Shown here piece after piece: positions 11,855 through 21,703 of a stretch of 64,000 bases of DNA. Made by a program: the position numbers and the translations under genes. The notes beneath the pieces are model-generated. The model was not told where the DNA came from. It saw only the letters and a list, made by a program, of their open reading frames with translations, and did no database searches. Each line of letters begins with the position of its first letter. Within the stretch, counting starts at the first letter, position 1. The stretch lies in contig NC_087065.1 in the NCBI RefSeq assembly GCF_963678635.1, positions 53,637,858-53,701,857 of the forward strand, in the 5' to 3' direction. Source of the DNA: Symsagittifera roscoffensis (lineage: Eukaryota; Xenacoelomorpha; Acoela; Convolutidae).

Positions 11855-12210
11855 TTTTTAAGCATGCAAAATCAGGTCCTACAAAAAATCATCGGAATGG
11901 GTCGAGCGATATATCAAATTAAAGCTTTTTTAGTCGTGATTCCCTGAACGTTTTTGCCCAAAAATCAAACATTACCGTGTCGAGAAAAACCAGAAAATTT
12001 TTTTGACTTTTGGTCAATTTTCGAGCGAATGAGGTGAGCGAGCAGTCCTATTTTGTTTTTCAACCAAAAAATTTTTACCGCAAGTAATCATCGTAATGGG
12101 TGGATTGGTATATCATTTTAAAGTCCTTTCAGCCCTGATTTGCACATTTAAAATAAGTCATTATAGAATAATACGCCATAAAACTTAAGTTGAACTCCAG
12201 AAAAATTACA
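11855..12210 (+). repeat. Dispersed repeat, right member of the inverted pair
   Basis: Reverse-complement partner of 141-510, about 11.5 kb away, with the srGAP-like gene and transporter exons between them. Contains ATCATCGGAATGGGTCGAGC and TTACCGCAAGTAATCATCGT. No coding potential is visible. Confidence 0.75.
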
Positions 12211-12288
12211 GTTGGGAGTCCGTTCATCACATTATCAGTCAAAATACTTGTTATTTTCTAGACAGGGAAATGATAATGATAAAAAAGA

Positions 12289-12307
12289 TGTAACATTCGC
12301 GCGGAAG
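12289..12307 (-). repeat. LTR-end-like relic
   Basis: TGTAACATTCGCGCGGAAG matches the reverse complement of the last 19 bases of element A's LTR at 18 of 19 positions. It is probably a fragment of another LTR of this lineage. The rest of that LTR is not visible, and the 36-bp repeat begins seven bases later. Confidence 0.45.
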
Positions 12308-12313
12308 TATATA

Positions 12314-12349
12314 TGTGCCAGTCAATCATATTTGGAAGTTTGACCTTGA
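12314..12349 (+). repeat. 36-bp direct repeat, left copy
   Basis: Begins TGTGCCAGTC and contains TCATATTTGGAAGTTTGACC. A second copy with three mismatches lies at 14822-14857, on the other side of the non-LTR element, as expected for an old target-site duplication. The same word forms the start of element B's LTR on the minus strand (39651-39686). Confidence 0.6.
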
Positions 12350-12358
12350 ACAACGCGA

Positions 12359-14524
12359 GAAACATGATTGGGCCATCCGCAACTGACGCAGTCCAATGGA
12401 AAAGGTTTTTGACAGAACACAAACAAGCGTCAAATACGCTCTGCCAGTCTGTGGCCGGGGTAGCGAGAAAGTTGTGCACACAGCACGTTGCCCCTGATTA
12501 CATAAACAATCTCCGTGATAGTAGGCTAATACCACTGGACAAGATGCCAGGCATCAGACCAATTGGCATAAGTGAAGTTTTACGAAGACTAATTGGTAAA
12601 GCTGCTCTATCGGTTTTGAAACCATATATCCGTGAAGTTGCCGGTAACAAACAACTTTCTGCAGGCCATGAAGCTGGATGTGAAGCCGCTATTCACGCGA
12701 TCAGAAAAATGTTTACGGACCATGAGTGCGAAGGATTGCTATTAGTGGATGCCGAGAATGCGTTCAATGAACTCAACAGACAAACAGCCCTGAGAAACAT
12801 TCAAGTACTGTGCCCTGGATTTTCCAAAATTTGCACTAACTTTTATCGAGAGCCTTCTCAACTCTATCTTTCTGGTGATACCATTCAGTCAGAAGAAGGA
12901 ACCACACAAGGTGATCCGTTAGCTATGCTTTTTTTTTTGGAGTTTCAGCAATGCCCATTATCAATGCCACAGAAACACCTGGGTGCAAGCAAGTTTGGAT
13001 TGCTGACGATGCAACCGTGATAGGAGACATAGACGCACTCAAGATATGGTGGGACAAAATCTCTACATTCGGACCGAGCTTTGGGTACTATCCGAATGAG
13101 AAGAAAACTAAAGTTCTTGTCAAACCAGAGTTTGAGGAAAAAGCCAGGGAGATATTCAAGAAATCGAGCGTAGAAGTTCTCACGGAAGGACATCGAGTTC
13201 TTGGATCGGTTGTTGGAAGCCAGAAGTTTGTTGAACAATACGTATCAGGTTTGGTGGAAGAATGGCTTGCTGAGCTACAGACGCTTAGCGACATTGCAAA
13301 AACGGAGCCACAGGCCTCACTATCTTGTCTGACCCATGGCTTGCAAAGCAAGTACACTTTCTTACTCAGAACCACACCTGACATCATCGAGTTAGTTCAG
13401 CCAATACAAACATTCATAGAGGATACCTTATTGCCCAACATTTTTGGTCGAGCTATATCTGACGAATTGATGAGAGTAGCGAAGTTACCTTGTAGAGAAG
13501 GAGGCCTTGGTATTATTGATCTGACTCGTCAGAGTTTTCTTGAAAAGTCACTCTACATCAGTGAACCTCTAATCGAGTCTGTTGTTTCTGGAAGCTTTGA
13601 ACTCATGGAAAGTATCTTCAGCCTACAGCAAAGAAGAAAAAATCAAGTGTACAAGAGCAATCGAGCAGAATCAAAGCAACGTTTGACCGAAGTTCTTGAT
13701 GAATGCTCGAATGATCTCAAAAGAATGGTACTGCTAGCAAGTGAACGAGGGGCTTCTGCATGGTTAACGATGTTACCGATTGAAACTGAAGGTTTCTCAC
13801 TAACTAAGTCAAATTTTCGTGATGCGTTATGTCTGAGATACGGCCTGACTCCCGATCACATGCCTGTCAAATGTGCCTGTTCCAAAGATTTTAACGTTGA
13901 ACATGCGTTGAGCTGCTCAAAGGGTGGCTTCCCAATAGTTCGCCACAACAAAATACGTGATTTGTTTGCAAATGTTCTGTCACAAGTTTGCCACGATGTA
14001 GCACTTGAACCCCAGCTGCAAGAAGTAGACCGGACTCTAACACCAGGTTCAAATTCTCAAGCTGGCGCAAGATTGGACATCAGTGCAAGTGGTGTTTGGG
14101 GAGGTAGATTTGAGAAAACTCTGTTTGACGTTCGAGTATTCAGTCCACTCTGTAAAACCAACAGTGGACCAATTCAACAGACATACCGACGTCATGAGAC
14201 AGAAAAAGGAGGAATTACGAATCGCGAGTGCTCGAAATTGAAGGTGCGTCGTTCTGCCCAATAGTCTTATCCACCTCGGGGGGTCAGGCTCCCGCCACAC
14301 AAGCACTAGTAAAACGACTTGCCACCCTACTATCAGAAAAACTCGACATTCCACGCCCTATCACAACAAGCTGGCTACGGAACCGATTGAGCATGGCCAT
14401 CACTCGATCCTGTATCATGTGTCTGAGAGGTGCACGATCGAGGTCGAAAGCCCCAGCTCGCGCTTGGGATCCTTATGCCATCGAAACATCAAACTCTTTG
14501 ACCCAGAGCACGTTAGAGAACTGA
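12359..14524 (+). pseudogene. Reverse transcriptase with restriction-like endonuclease, frameshifted
   Basis: The RT motifs appear in order: LIPLDKMPGIRPIG, LLLVDAENAFNEL (motif A), EGTTQGDPLAM (motif B) and IADDAT (catalytic ADD). A thumb-like EGGLGIIDL follows. The C-terminus has a cysteine-histidine finger (CAC, then HALSC) with SKGG and RHNKIRD, then GARLD and FDVRV. This arrangement resembles the R2-type restriction-like endonuclease. The first frame break is at the 10-T run 12929-12938, the second between about 14200 and 14228. A final segment runs in a third frame to 14524. The N-terminus is missing. The exact clade was not determined. Confidence 0.75.
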
Positions 14525-14821
14525 GCCTCATATATTTTGCTTTCTCGAAAACTCAAGCCTTCACTTCAGTACACAATATTTTGTTTTGTGCCCGAATAAT
14601 TAAGCCTGGACCACCTTTTAAAAACTGAATTGACACCAATAAAAACCACAATCAAATCTAATCCAGTTTAAAACTCCATTAGTTGCTTTTACAAAATTAC
14701 CTCTTGATGTAATTATTGGTTTGGTTATTACGCGATGTGTAAGATTCCAATTGAATATTTATATGCTTTTGTACATGTTGATTAATTTAAGTTTTTTATA
14801 GAAAAAAAAAATTTTGGGGTG
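14525..14821 (+). other. 3' tail of the non-LTR element
   Basis: AT-rich non-coding sequence between the last endonuclease-frame codon and the right 36-bp repeat. It ends in GAAAAAAAAAATTTTGGGG, a possible remnant poly(A) tail. Confidence 0.45.
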
Positions 14822-14857
14822 TGTGCCTGTCGGTCATATTTGGAAGTTTGACCTTGA
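14822..14857 (+). repeat. 36-bp direct repeat, right copy
   Basis: TGTGCCTGTCGG, then TCATATTTGGAAGTTTGACC. Three mismatches to 12314-12349. After it, a 15-base word TCAGTATTTAGACAA occurs twice (14874-14888 and 14906-14920). Confidence 0.6.
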
Positions 14858-14959
14858 GGAATACGGTTACATGTCAGTATTTAGACAACCGCGTATTCAG
14901 ACTGGTCAGTATTTAGACAAATACTGTTTCAACCAATCAGAATCGAGACAAAGAAGAAA

Positions 14960-15438
14960 TGTAACATTCGTCTACTGCAGTCACACATGAGGCTTAAGAA
15001 AAATAGGCCCTAAAACCATTGGCTCAAGAGTCAGGGACACTATCTCTTGTGTTTTTCCACCTCAAACCAGTCGGAGCCAATTCGGTTCGCTTGTGACATG
15101 AGACTACGACCCGTTACCGCTTAAAGGCTACTACCAAAATATCCCCCCACTCTAGAAATAAAAACGTCCCCATACTTAGGTCTCTAGATACCCAAAATAC
15201 ATGAACGCCGTTAAAAACCGGGTCGGAACAATCCGTTAAGTTACTTTTTATTAGACAGTGGAACTTTGATCCATTTCAGATGGATCAACCTAAAACTCGC
15301 CTTACCTCAACATAACAATTATAAAACACACTCTAGAAATTTAAATTGGTACTCACATTGTAGCACGCTCAAGAATTGGGAGTAATTAAGTCGGTAAGCA
15401 ACTCAAGAATTAAATAGTGTAACTAAATGAGTTTAATG
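14960..15438 (-). repeat. Element B 3' LTR, outer part (split by element A)
   Basis: Starts with TGTAACATTCG, the reverse complement of the LTR end CGAATGTTACA seen in element A. It carries a GATGGATCAACC block about 330 bases from that end; A's LTR has a matching block about 340 bases from its end. It also has two CTCAAGAATT words (15368 and 15402) that recur in B's internal spacer. With 39250-39686 it makes about 916 bp, close to A's 923-bp LTR. Read on the minus strand this is the second half of B's LTR, interrupted by A. Confidence 0.65.
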
Positions 15439-15608
15439 TGTGACATTCGACCAGAATGGCCAAAATGCAATTTGTGCAGACTTCGAATTTTTAGCAGTAA
15501 GCCTTCCGGATTGGTGGTTATTAAGAACTAAGAACGTTATTGGAACGATTGGCCAAACGGTGAGGGCTGGAATATTCTAGTGTTTTTAAATTTCAAAAAT
15601 TCGAATTA

Positions 15609-15616
15609 TGACGTCA
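15609..15616. promoter_or_regulatory. CRE-like palindrome in the LTR
   Basis: TGACGTCA, the full palindromic site for CREB/ATF-type bZIP factors, in the first fifth of the LTR. It is preserved in the 3' LTR (38497-38504). A role in LTR transcription is inference. Confidence 0.5.
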
Positions 15617-15758
15617 TATTTCTGAGAAACGTCAGAAACGGCCATTTTGGCTAAAACGAGAAAAAAAGACAAGAACAACTTTATCTGCGATAGTGAACAG
15701 GATGAAAATCGAGATTAAAAACGACAACGAACTACAGAATAGCAGAGAACGTTCCGAG

Positions 15759-15808
15759 TTGCAACTATTGTGCTGCTACAATAGTTGCAAGGCCGTTGCG
15801 AGCAACGG
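15759..15808 (+). promoter_or_regulatory. Two adjacent hairpins in the LTR
   Basis: A perfect 13-bp stem (TTGCAACTATTGT, loop GCTGCT, ACAATAGTTGCAA; 15759-15790) is followed at once by a 7-bp stem CCGTTGC/GCAACGG (15793-15808). Both are unchanged in the 3' LTR at 38647-38696. They could act at the RNA level, for example in R or U5, or as DNA sites. Confidence 0.55.
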
Positions 15809-16361
15809 TGAAGGGTAAGAAACCAGCCTTCCAGATTAGGAGGAAATCAAGATTAACGAGCTTGATTCAGCGGATTCGTCAATCCGGAAGGGTAAAGAAA
15901 CTGAAATTTTTATCCTGCCACGTAAACTTTTAGCATCCTGTCATGTCCTGACTTGAATTTAGTTGATATTTGGATTAGTTTTAACAAGGATGAGGTGCTA
16001 GTAGTTGGGGGGGGGGAAAGGGTTGATCCATCTCGATGGAGATGATGATTTTTATCTACTGAACAAAAACAATAGTAATATAATAAGTAGTAACCCTGTT
16101 TTTAGGAGTGACCTCGTGGTCTGGGGATACTGAGACCCAGCCATGAGCTCACTATTTGCATGTAATTAAGTTAATTTGAGCGTTCTGGTCGAAGCCGGAG
16201 AACAGTAACGTTTTTGTCGATCCGATGTTAGAAAGACCACCGAAAGTACTGGCTTGGTAGAGACGGTGAAAAGCATGCAAAGCTCTGTTTAGACGTTAGC
16301 CAGTCGTCTTAAGACTTAGTTTTGTTTTCCGTCGATATGTATCTTCCGGGCGAATGTTACA

Positions 16362-19300
16362 TACATGTTTTTATGGCGCTCCTGGGTGTTATTCTTTTTT
16401 AACATCATGACCGGCAGAACCGTTAGCGAGCACTCCGCGCCGAGCGGATGCTCACATTAACGCCCTTAATAGGCCTAAACCGCCGGGGCGGAAGGGTAGT
16501 TCGGAACGCGGAAGCCTTCCGGATTACCGTGAATAGTTTTTTAACCTAGTTAAGACCAAAAATTCACGAACCAGGAAGGGTGGGGGGAATCGCGAACCCC
16601 TCATCCCCTGAGTGGTTTGTGACCAAAAACACTTAAAGATATAAGTAAAACCAAACAAAAAGTAGTATAGTACCCAAGAAAAACAAAAAACATAAAAAAA
16701 TAACCGAAAAAACCAAAAACAGTAAAAAAGTAAAAAATCAGTAGAAATCATCCCACCAGACAAGTTGTGATCCAACCCCCCCGTTTGTTGTTGATAGATA
16801 TATTGTTGTTACAGGCATTTATATCAGTCAGGATTGTTACGATCAGTTTTGTAGCCCGTTTGTGAGGCTTGTACTGTTGGGTAATTTGAGCATTTAAGCA
16901 TGTTAATGATAAATTGCGCTCAATCCGGAAGGGTCAGCTGATTTGCGTTCAATTCGGAAGGGTCTTGGGTGAAGACCGATCCGGCAAGCAGTACAAGGAG
17001 CAACAAGAAGGGGCTCAACGACAACAACAATCGACTGTTGGGTATCGTTAACAAGTTTTGTATCCCTTTTGGTACAAAAAGTAAGATAGTAATCTGTGGG
17101 GGGCTCGACAGTGCTGCACTGTAGTGACCCTTCACCGAACTGCGAATATCCGAGTTAAGCACCTTAATTCGGATATTAAGGAAACCCGGAGGGGTATAGT
17201 ATTACTAATATTATTTTTTATATAGCCTATATTCATAGTCTTATATCGTTTTTCAGTGAAAAACAACGAAAACAGACCGGTTTTTAGGGTCAAAATAGCG
17301 ATATTTTGATCCCCCCACAAGTCGCGATTTTTGAAATATCGATATTTTTTGAAACGGAAAAAACGTCAAGTTAGTGTGTTACATCGTAACTGCACTACCA
17401 TAATAGATAGGACCGGTTAAGTTTAGTTCGGAAGTGGTTGGAACTATTTTGGTACCGAAAAACGAAATTTCGTGATTTTTGAGAAAACGAAACACTATAA
17501 ATTCAGAAAATTTTTTGAAATTTTTGAGTTACGACAGTAAAAATAGTTGTTCGGACAACTTCCACTAGTGAATCTACGAGTTTTAAAACCCGCTACCCGA
17601 AAGCCTTCCGGGTTGCAGAGGAATCGAACATAACGTGTTTGATTTGGTGGATTCATCAATCCGGAGGGGTCCAGGTAGCATAGTTTTTCGCAAATTTTTT
17701 CTACAAAAGCGTTTTAGATCGGGTCTTTTGCATTGAACTAGAAGAGTATAGGCCTTCTGAGCTCGGATCAATAATTTTCAGGTCGAAAGGACCAGATTTG
17801 CGGAAAAAGTTAGGCGGAACCTATAAGAGAGAAAATTTTTGAGTTTAGAAAAAAACTACTGAGCATATCGAGTTGATCTTGGTACCAATAGATCAGAAAT
17901 TAGCTGAACTTACTGATAGGGTCAGAAATTTTTCGGAAAAATAAGCGTGAAAATTTTTTGAGATTGTTTTTAGCAAATTCCTCAATTTGGAAGGGTACAC
18001 CCTTCACGTTTTATAAATTTCTTCTAGAAAAGCCCTTATACCCCTACTAAAAGGTGATAGCGGTTGAATAAAGTAACTTTAGGCTGTTCTAGACGAAAAG
18101 GGAAGGCTAAAGGCACAGCAAAACCTTAATCGAGCCGAAGTTAGGCGAGCGATAAGACCCTTTACCGTTAGTGTGAATTGTCAAATAAGAGGCTTAACTT
18201 CAATCCGGAAGGGTCTAGGAAGGTAGTACAAACCCTTCCCAGTTAATTGAAAGAGCATAATTGCATCGGAGAACGTATCCGGAGGGGTATAGGTTGAAAA
18301 AAGGAAATCTCCGAAAAGCTACTTTTACAAAACCGGAGGGCTCCCAATCCGGAGGGGTCAAAGGTTTTTCAAGTTAAGAGGGGTCCGAATCCGGAGGGGT
18401 CTTATAGTTGCTAATTCGGAGGGGTCCAAATCCGGAGGGGTCTTGTATTAACCAACTCAGAGGGGTCCAAATCCGGAGGGGTCTAGATTCTATTAATCCG
18501 GAAGGGTCCTATTTGTGCCAAACCGGAGGGGTATTATTTTATTAAGAACTTAGGTAGACGAAAGAAAGACTAAAAAGTGAGAGGTATTAGGTTATTAACA
18601 CACAGGCTAGGTATCAGTGACTGCACTGGTAACTTGCCTTTCTATAAGAACCAGACTAATACAAAACAGGTCCGAACTCGGATATTCGCGACACTAAGTC
18701 TAAATTAAAAAGTGCGTGATTCATTGGTGTGGATTGAAACATAATACGTTTTTGGGAAAAGTGACTGCCCTGAGGATTTTAGTAGGTCTAGCTCGTAGAG
18801 TCCGAAGGCAGATAGGTAACACAGTACTCGGTGGGTGCAATAGACGCCCACTTGAGAAAATTACTGCCTTCAAAATTTTGTCTGTTTGGTGCAGCACCGA
18901 GCAGGGAAAGCTTTTTCTTTAAAAGACAGGTTCGACTATTGTACTGCGACCGACTAAAAGTACAAGACACATACATTTTTTTATATATACATTCACATTG
19001 TGTCAAAATAAATTTTTTGTTTTTGATTTTAAATCAACGTAAACTGTGCTTGATTGGGTAGTGAGTACACTATCTTTTAAATTGACTGATAACATCATAT
19101 TGTGCTAATTTCAAAATCTTTGGACCGATAATCGGTTAGTGTGAATAAATTTTATACAAACTGTACTCTGACAACATACAGGGATTCGTGGTCACTATTT
19201 AATAGAATCTGGTGAAATTTATTGTGTTGTGTCATTATTATTGTTAATAAAACTATAAGGTCTCTAGCAATTGAGTCAAGAGTAGGCATTGGAAAGTGAC

Positions 19301-19387
19301 AACCAGAGAATGAGTCTAGACAAGTAAAGGATACCAAAACGAGGTAATAGCTCTAGGAAATTCATACCTGAAAAGCAAAGAAAAACG
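16362..19387 (+). other. Element A leader, 3 kb, with dispersed TCCGGARGGGT words
   Basis: There is no substantial coding frame between the 5' LTR and the Gag ATG. From 16920 to 18540 the word AATCCGGARGGGTC or a close variant occurs about 18 times, densest at 18330-18530 where copies are 15-40 bases apart. Inverted versions (CCTTCCGGATT-like) occur at about 16515 and 17600. The word also occurs in the LTR. This could be a packaging or translation-control region, or an array of protein-binding sites. Confidence 0.6.
16374..16391 (+). promoter_or_regulatory. Candidate primer-binding site
   Basis: TGGCGCTCCTGGGTGTTA begins 12 bases after the LTR end. TGG would pair with the CCA of a tRNA. I could not match it to a specific tRNA, and the spacing is somewhat long. 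Confidence 0.3.
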
Positions 19388-21703
19388 ATGACCGATCCTT
19401 TTGTGGATTGGATCAAGCGATCCCGGTCTGACAAAAGGGGGACGGTTTCAGGCAGAATGGTTGAAACGAGAAGTCAGAAGACCTCGGAAGAGCGAAGAGA
19501 ACTGTTAGAAGTGGAGGTCAATACGGACCAGACCATGAATGACAACCAGGAAGTAAATGGACTGGAAGGAAGAGGCAGAAGGCTGGTGAGTGAATCTACC
19601 CCGGTAGAACAAGGCCATGATTTTTCCACTTCCACCGGGACATTGGATCGAGAAGAGATGTCGGAACTGTCCGACATCTCAACTGAAGTAACGGCAACTA
19701 GAAGATCTCCGACAGACAACACTATGATGGCAAGCGGAACTGGGAAACAAACAACGTCATCATCGTTCTCAGAAAGAATGAAGAACACCTTCGGAAACAT
19801 CTTTCCATTCAGCATGGGAGGAGGAGCAGGAAACGATGGTGAGTCCCAGGAGGAAGAGGTTGAAGAGGAGCAAGGGGACTTTGGATCTCAAGTCAGCCTC
19901 AATAGTTCGATCCAGGAGAGTGAGGCACACATCGGAAGAGAGACTGGAACCATGGACAAATTTGGTGTAGTGACAACGATAAGCAAAGAGGCAAACACAC
20001 CGGGCCAGTCAAAGGACTTCGCGATTAGGACAAGTTCGGAGCCACAACCTGGAGAGGGTAGAACCAGAGGGCTCGGCAACGCGTTAATGGATCCTGAAAA
20101 AAATAATGAAAAGACGTTGAAGCAGAGAGTCAAAGCCCGGATCTCGACAAGCACGAAGTTACCTGGGACCGACAGAGTTACACCACCACTAGTGACGCCA
20201 CTCGTGGAAAACGGGGCAGCACTAGAGGAAGCCTTGAACAACATAGTGGACAGTTTAGGAGAACAAAATGAGCAGATGTCGATAAGGATGAGTGAACTAG
20301 AAAGAGCAGTTCACATTGAAAGAGAAAGTCTGCGGGAAGAAAAAAACCGCAACAGACAAGAAGTTGGCAGAAGCGAAAAACGCTTGAAAGAAAGAACGGA
20401 CGAACATATGACGAGGAACTGGTCGCGAATGACAAGAGAGGCGGAACAGAGGAAGTTACGCTTAAGAGCCGACATGGAGAAGTTAAGAATTCAACAAGAG
20501 CAGTCTCTTGGGACTCTTGACACAAAGATAGACGCGATGATGGAGAGGCGAACTCAGGCTATCATGGATAGGTTGGACGGGCTACTAAACAGCAAGAGTG
20601 GACCAAAAGAAGGAGAACCGAACTCGGGAGGTTCCAGCAGGGAACCGAGGGTGAACTTCAATGAACATCAAAAGAGTAAGACGTATGGATCCACTAGAGG
20701 CAGGGGCAGTTCATCAGGCTATGCCACAAGGGGTAATGCAGCATGGGGCCCGAGCAGTAGAGCAAGTTCAACGGGGAACAGACAAACCTCTAACGAACGA
20801 CCAACGCAAAGCACACATGCGACTGGGAGAAGTGATTCCGGCAACAGGGGGCATGCAAGCCCGAGGAGGAGTCATGTGGGCCAAGCGGGAAACGCTCACG
20901 GTGATTCGGATTGCAGGGATGCACCGCACACAGAGCCTTCGACGAGGTGTGAGGACACTCAAGCGGGACACTCAAGGGATGCTACGGCGATGGCCACAGC
21001 ATTTGAACCCCTGAACAGGTCTTTGGAGACATTCCTGACGAGGTTATCTAGAACCAATGAACGCAGTGAGAAGTCCAGAAGAGTTTTTAAGAAACTAAGA
21101 TGCTACAAAGACGAATCTGATGGCTGTATTGATACCTGGATAGAGGTAATGAAGCTGCATTTCGAGGAAGAGGACTTGTCGGAGAGACAGGAATGCAGCG
21201 CGCTCACCAGCAACTTAGAAGGGACAGCCCTGAACTGTGTCATGGCCAAGAAACAGTATCAACGTGACACTGCTGAGAAAATCTTCGAAATCTTGTTAAA
21301 CCGTTTCGGATCAGGGGTGCAGGGGCACCAGGCGATGATGCGCTTCGAGAAACGGAGGCAACGAGAAGATGAAACCATAGACAAGTTTCTCGATGATTTG
21401 GAAATACTGAGGAGACGCAGCCAACCGGACGAGTCAAACCGAAGGATGAACTTGGCCGTAGCCTCGAAATTTATCGATGGTGTGAAGAATGATGAACTTC
21501 GTACGATGCTAGCAACGCATTACACACCACTATCAACCAATGCGCCAACACCGGAGGAGTTGAGGCTCAAATCAAAAGAGTATCTTTTGTTGAAACCTCC
21601 TTCGAGATCTGGATATTACAAGAACAATTATGGCAATTTTAACAACGGACCAGCGAACCAAGGGAACAATTGGTACAAACCGAGGGATGATATGGACAAG
21701 TAA
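19388..21703 (+). CDS. gag: Gag polyprotein (capsid region)
   Basis: A 771-codon frame from an ATG. Residues 1-290 are polar and probably disordered. About 290-400 is a long charged coiled coil, and 400-550 is Gly/Ser/Arg-rich. Residues about 562-735 resemble the retrotransposon Gag capsid fold: a CIDTWIEVM segment, then RFGSG, then FLDDLEILRRR. The frame ends at a TAA (21701-21703). The same frame continues without interruption into two zinc knuckles and the protease, so this TAA separates capsid from nucleocapsid. The long N-terminal extension is unusual for Ty3/gypsy Gag proteins. Confidence 0.85.
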   Translation: MTDPFVDWIKRSRSDKRGTVSGRMVETRSQKTSEERRELLEVEVNTDQTMNDNQEVNGLEGRGRRLVSESTPVEQGHDFSTSTGTLDREEMSELSDISTEVTATRRSPTDNTMMASGTGKQTTSSSFSERMKNTFGNIFPFSMGGGAGNDGESQEEEVEEEQGDFGSQVSLNSSIQESEAHIGRETGTMDKFGVVTTISKEANTPGQSKDFAIRTSSEPQPGEGRTRGLGNALMDPEKNNEKTLKQRVKARISTSTKLPGTDRVTPPLVTPLVENGAALEEALNNIVDSLGEQNEQMSIRMSELERAVHIERESLREEKNRNRQEVGRSEKRLKERTDEHMTRNWSRMTREAEQRKLRLRADMEKLRIQQEQSLGTLDTKIDAMMERRTQAIMDRLDGLLNSKSGPKEGEPNSGGSSREPRVNFNEHQKSKTYGSTRGRGSSSGYATRGNAAWGPSSRASSTGNRQTSNERPTQSTHATGRSDSGNRGHASPRRSHVGQAGNAHGDSDCRDAPHTEPSTRCEDTQAGHSRDATAMATAFEPLNRSLETFLTRLSRTNERSEKSRRVFKKLRCYKDESDGCIDTWIEVMKLHFEEEDLSERQECSALTSNLEGTALNCVMAKKQYQRDTAEKIFEILLNRFGSGVQGHQAMMRFEKRRQREDETIDKFLDDLEILRRRSQPDESNRRMNLAVASKFIDGVKNDELRTMLATHYTPLSTNAPTPEELRLKSKEYLLLKPPSRSGYYKNNYGNFNNGPANQGNNWYKPRDDMDK
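21701..21703 (+). other. In-frame TAA between capsid and nucleocapsid
   Basis: The Gag frame and the zinc-knuckle/protease frame are the same; only this TAA, followed by CGC, divides them. It could be a readthrough site, as some retroviruses use, or a simple nonsense mutation in a decaying copy. I see no strong downstream pseudoknot by eye. Confidence 0.5.

Larger units (their letters stand above)
12350..14821 (+). mobile_element. 5'-truncated non-LTR retrotransposon
   Basis: The insertion between the two 36-bp direct repeats contains reverse transcriptase and a C-terminal restriction-like endonuclease, and ends in an A-rich stretch (14801-14814). It lacks the 5' part of a full element, as is usual for target-primed reverse transcription. 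Two frameshifts and the divergence of the flanking duplication show it is old and inactive. Confidence 0.65.
15439..16361 (+). repeat. Element A 5' LTR
   Basis: 923 bp, TG...CA ends with an imperfect 11-bp inverted terminal repeat (TGTGACATTCG / CGAATGTTACA). Compared with the 3' LTR I count about eight substitutions, a different G-run length and a one-base C indel, about 1%. It contains a CRE-type palindrome, two hairpins and one leader-type word AATCCGGAAGGGT (15881-15893). Confidence 0.93.

Noticed and set aside
16920-18540. CRISPR array
   Set aside because: The repeated word is short, irregularly spaced, partly inverted and in an animal retroelement leader.
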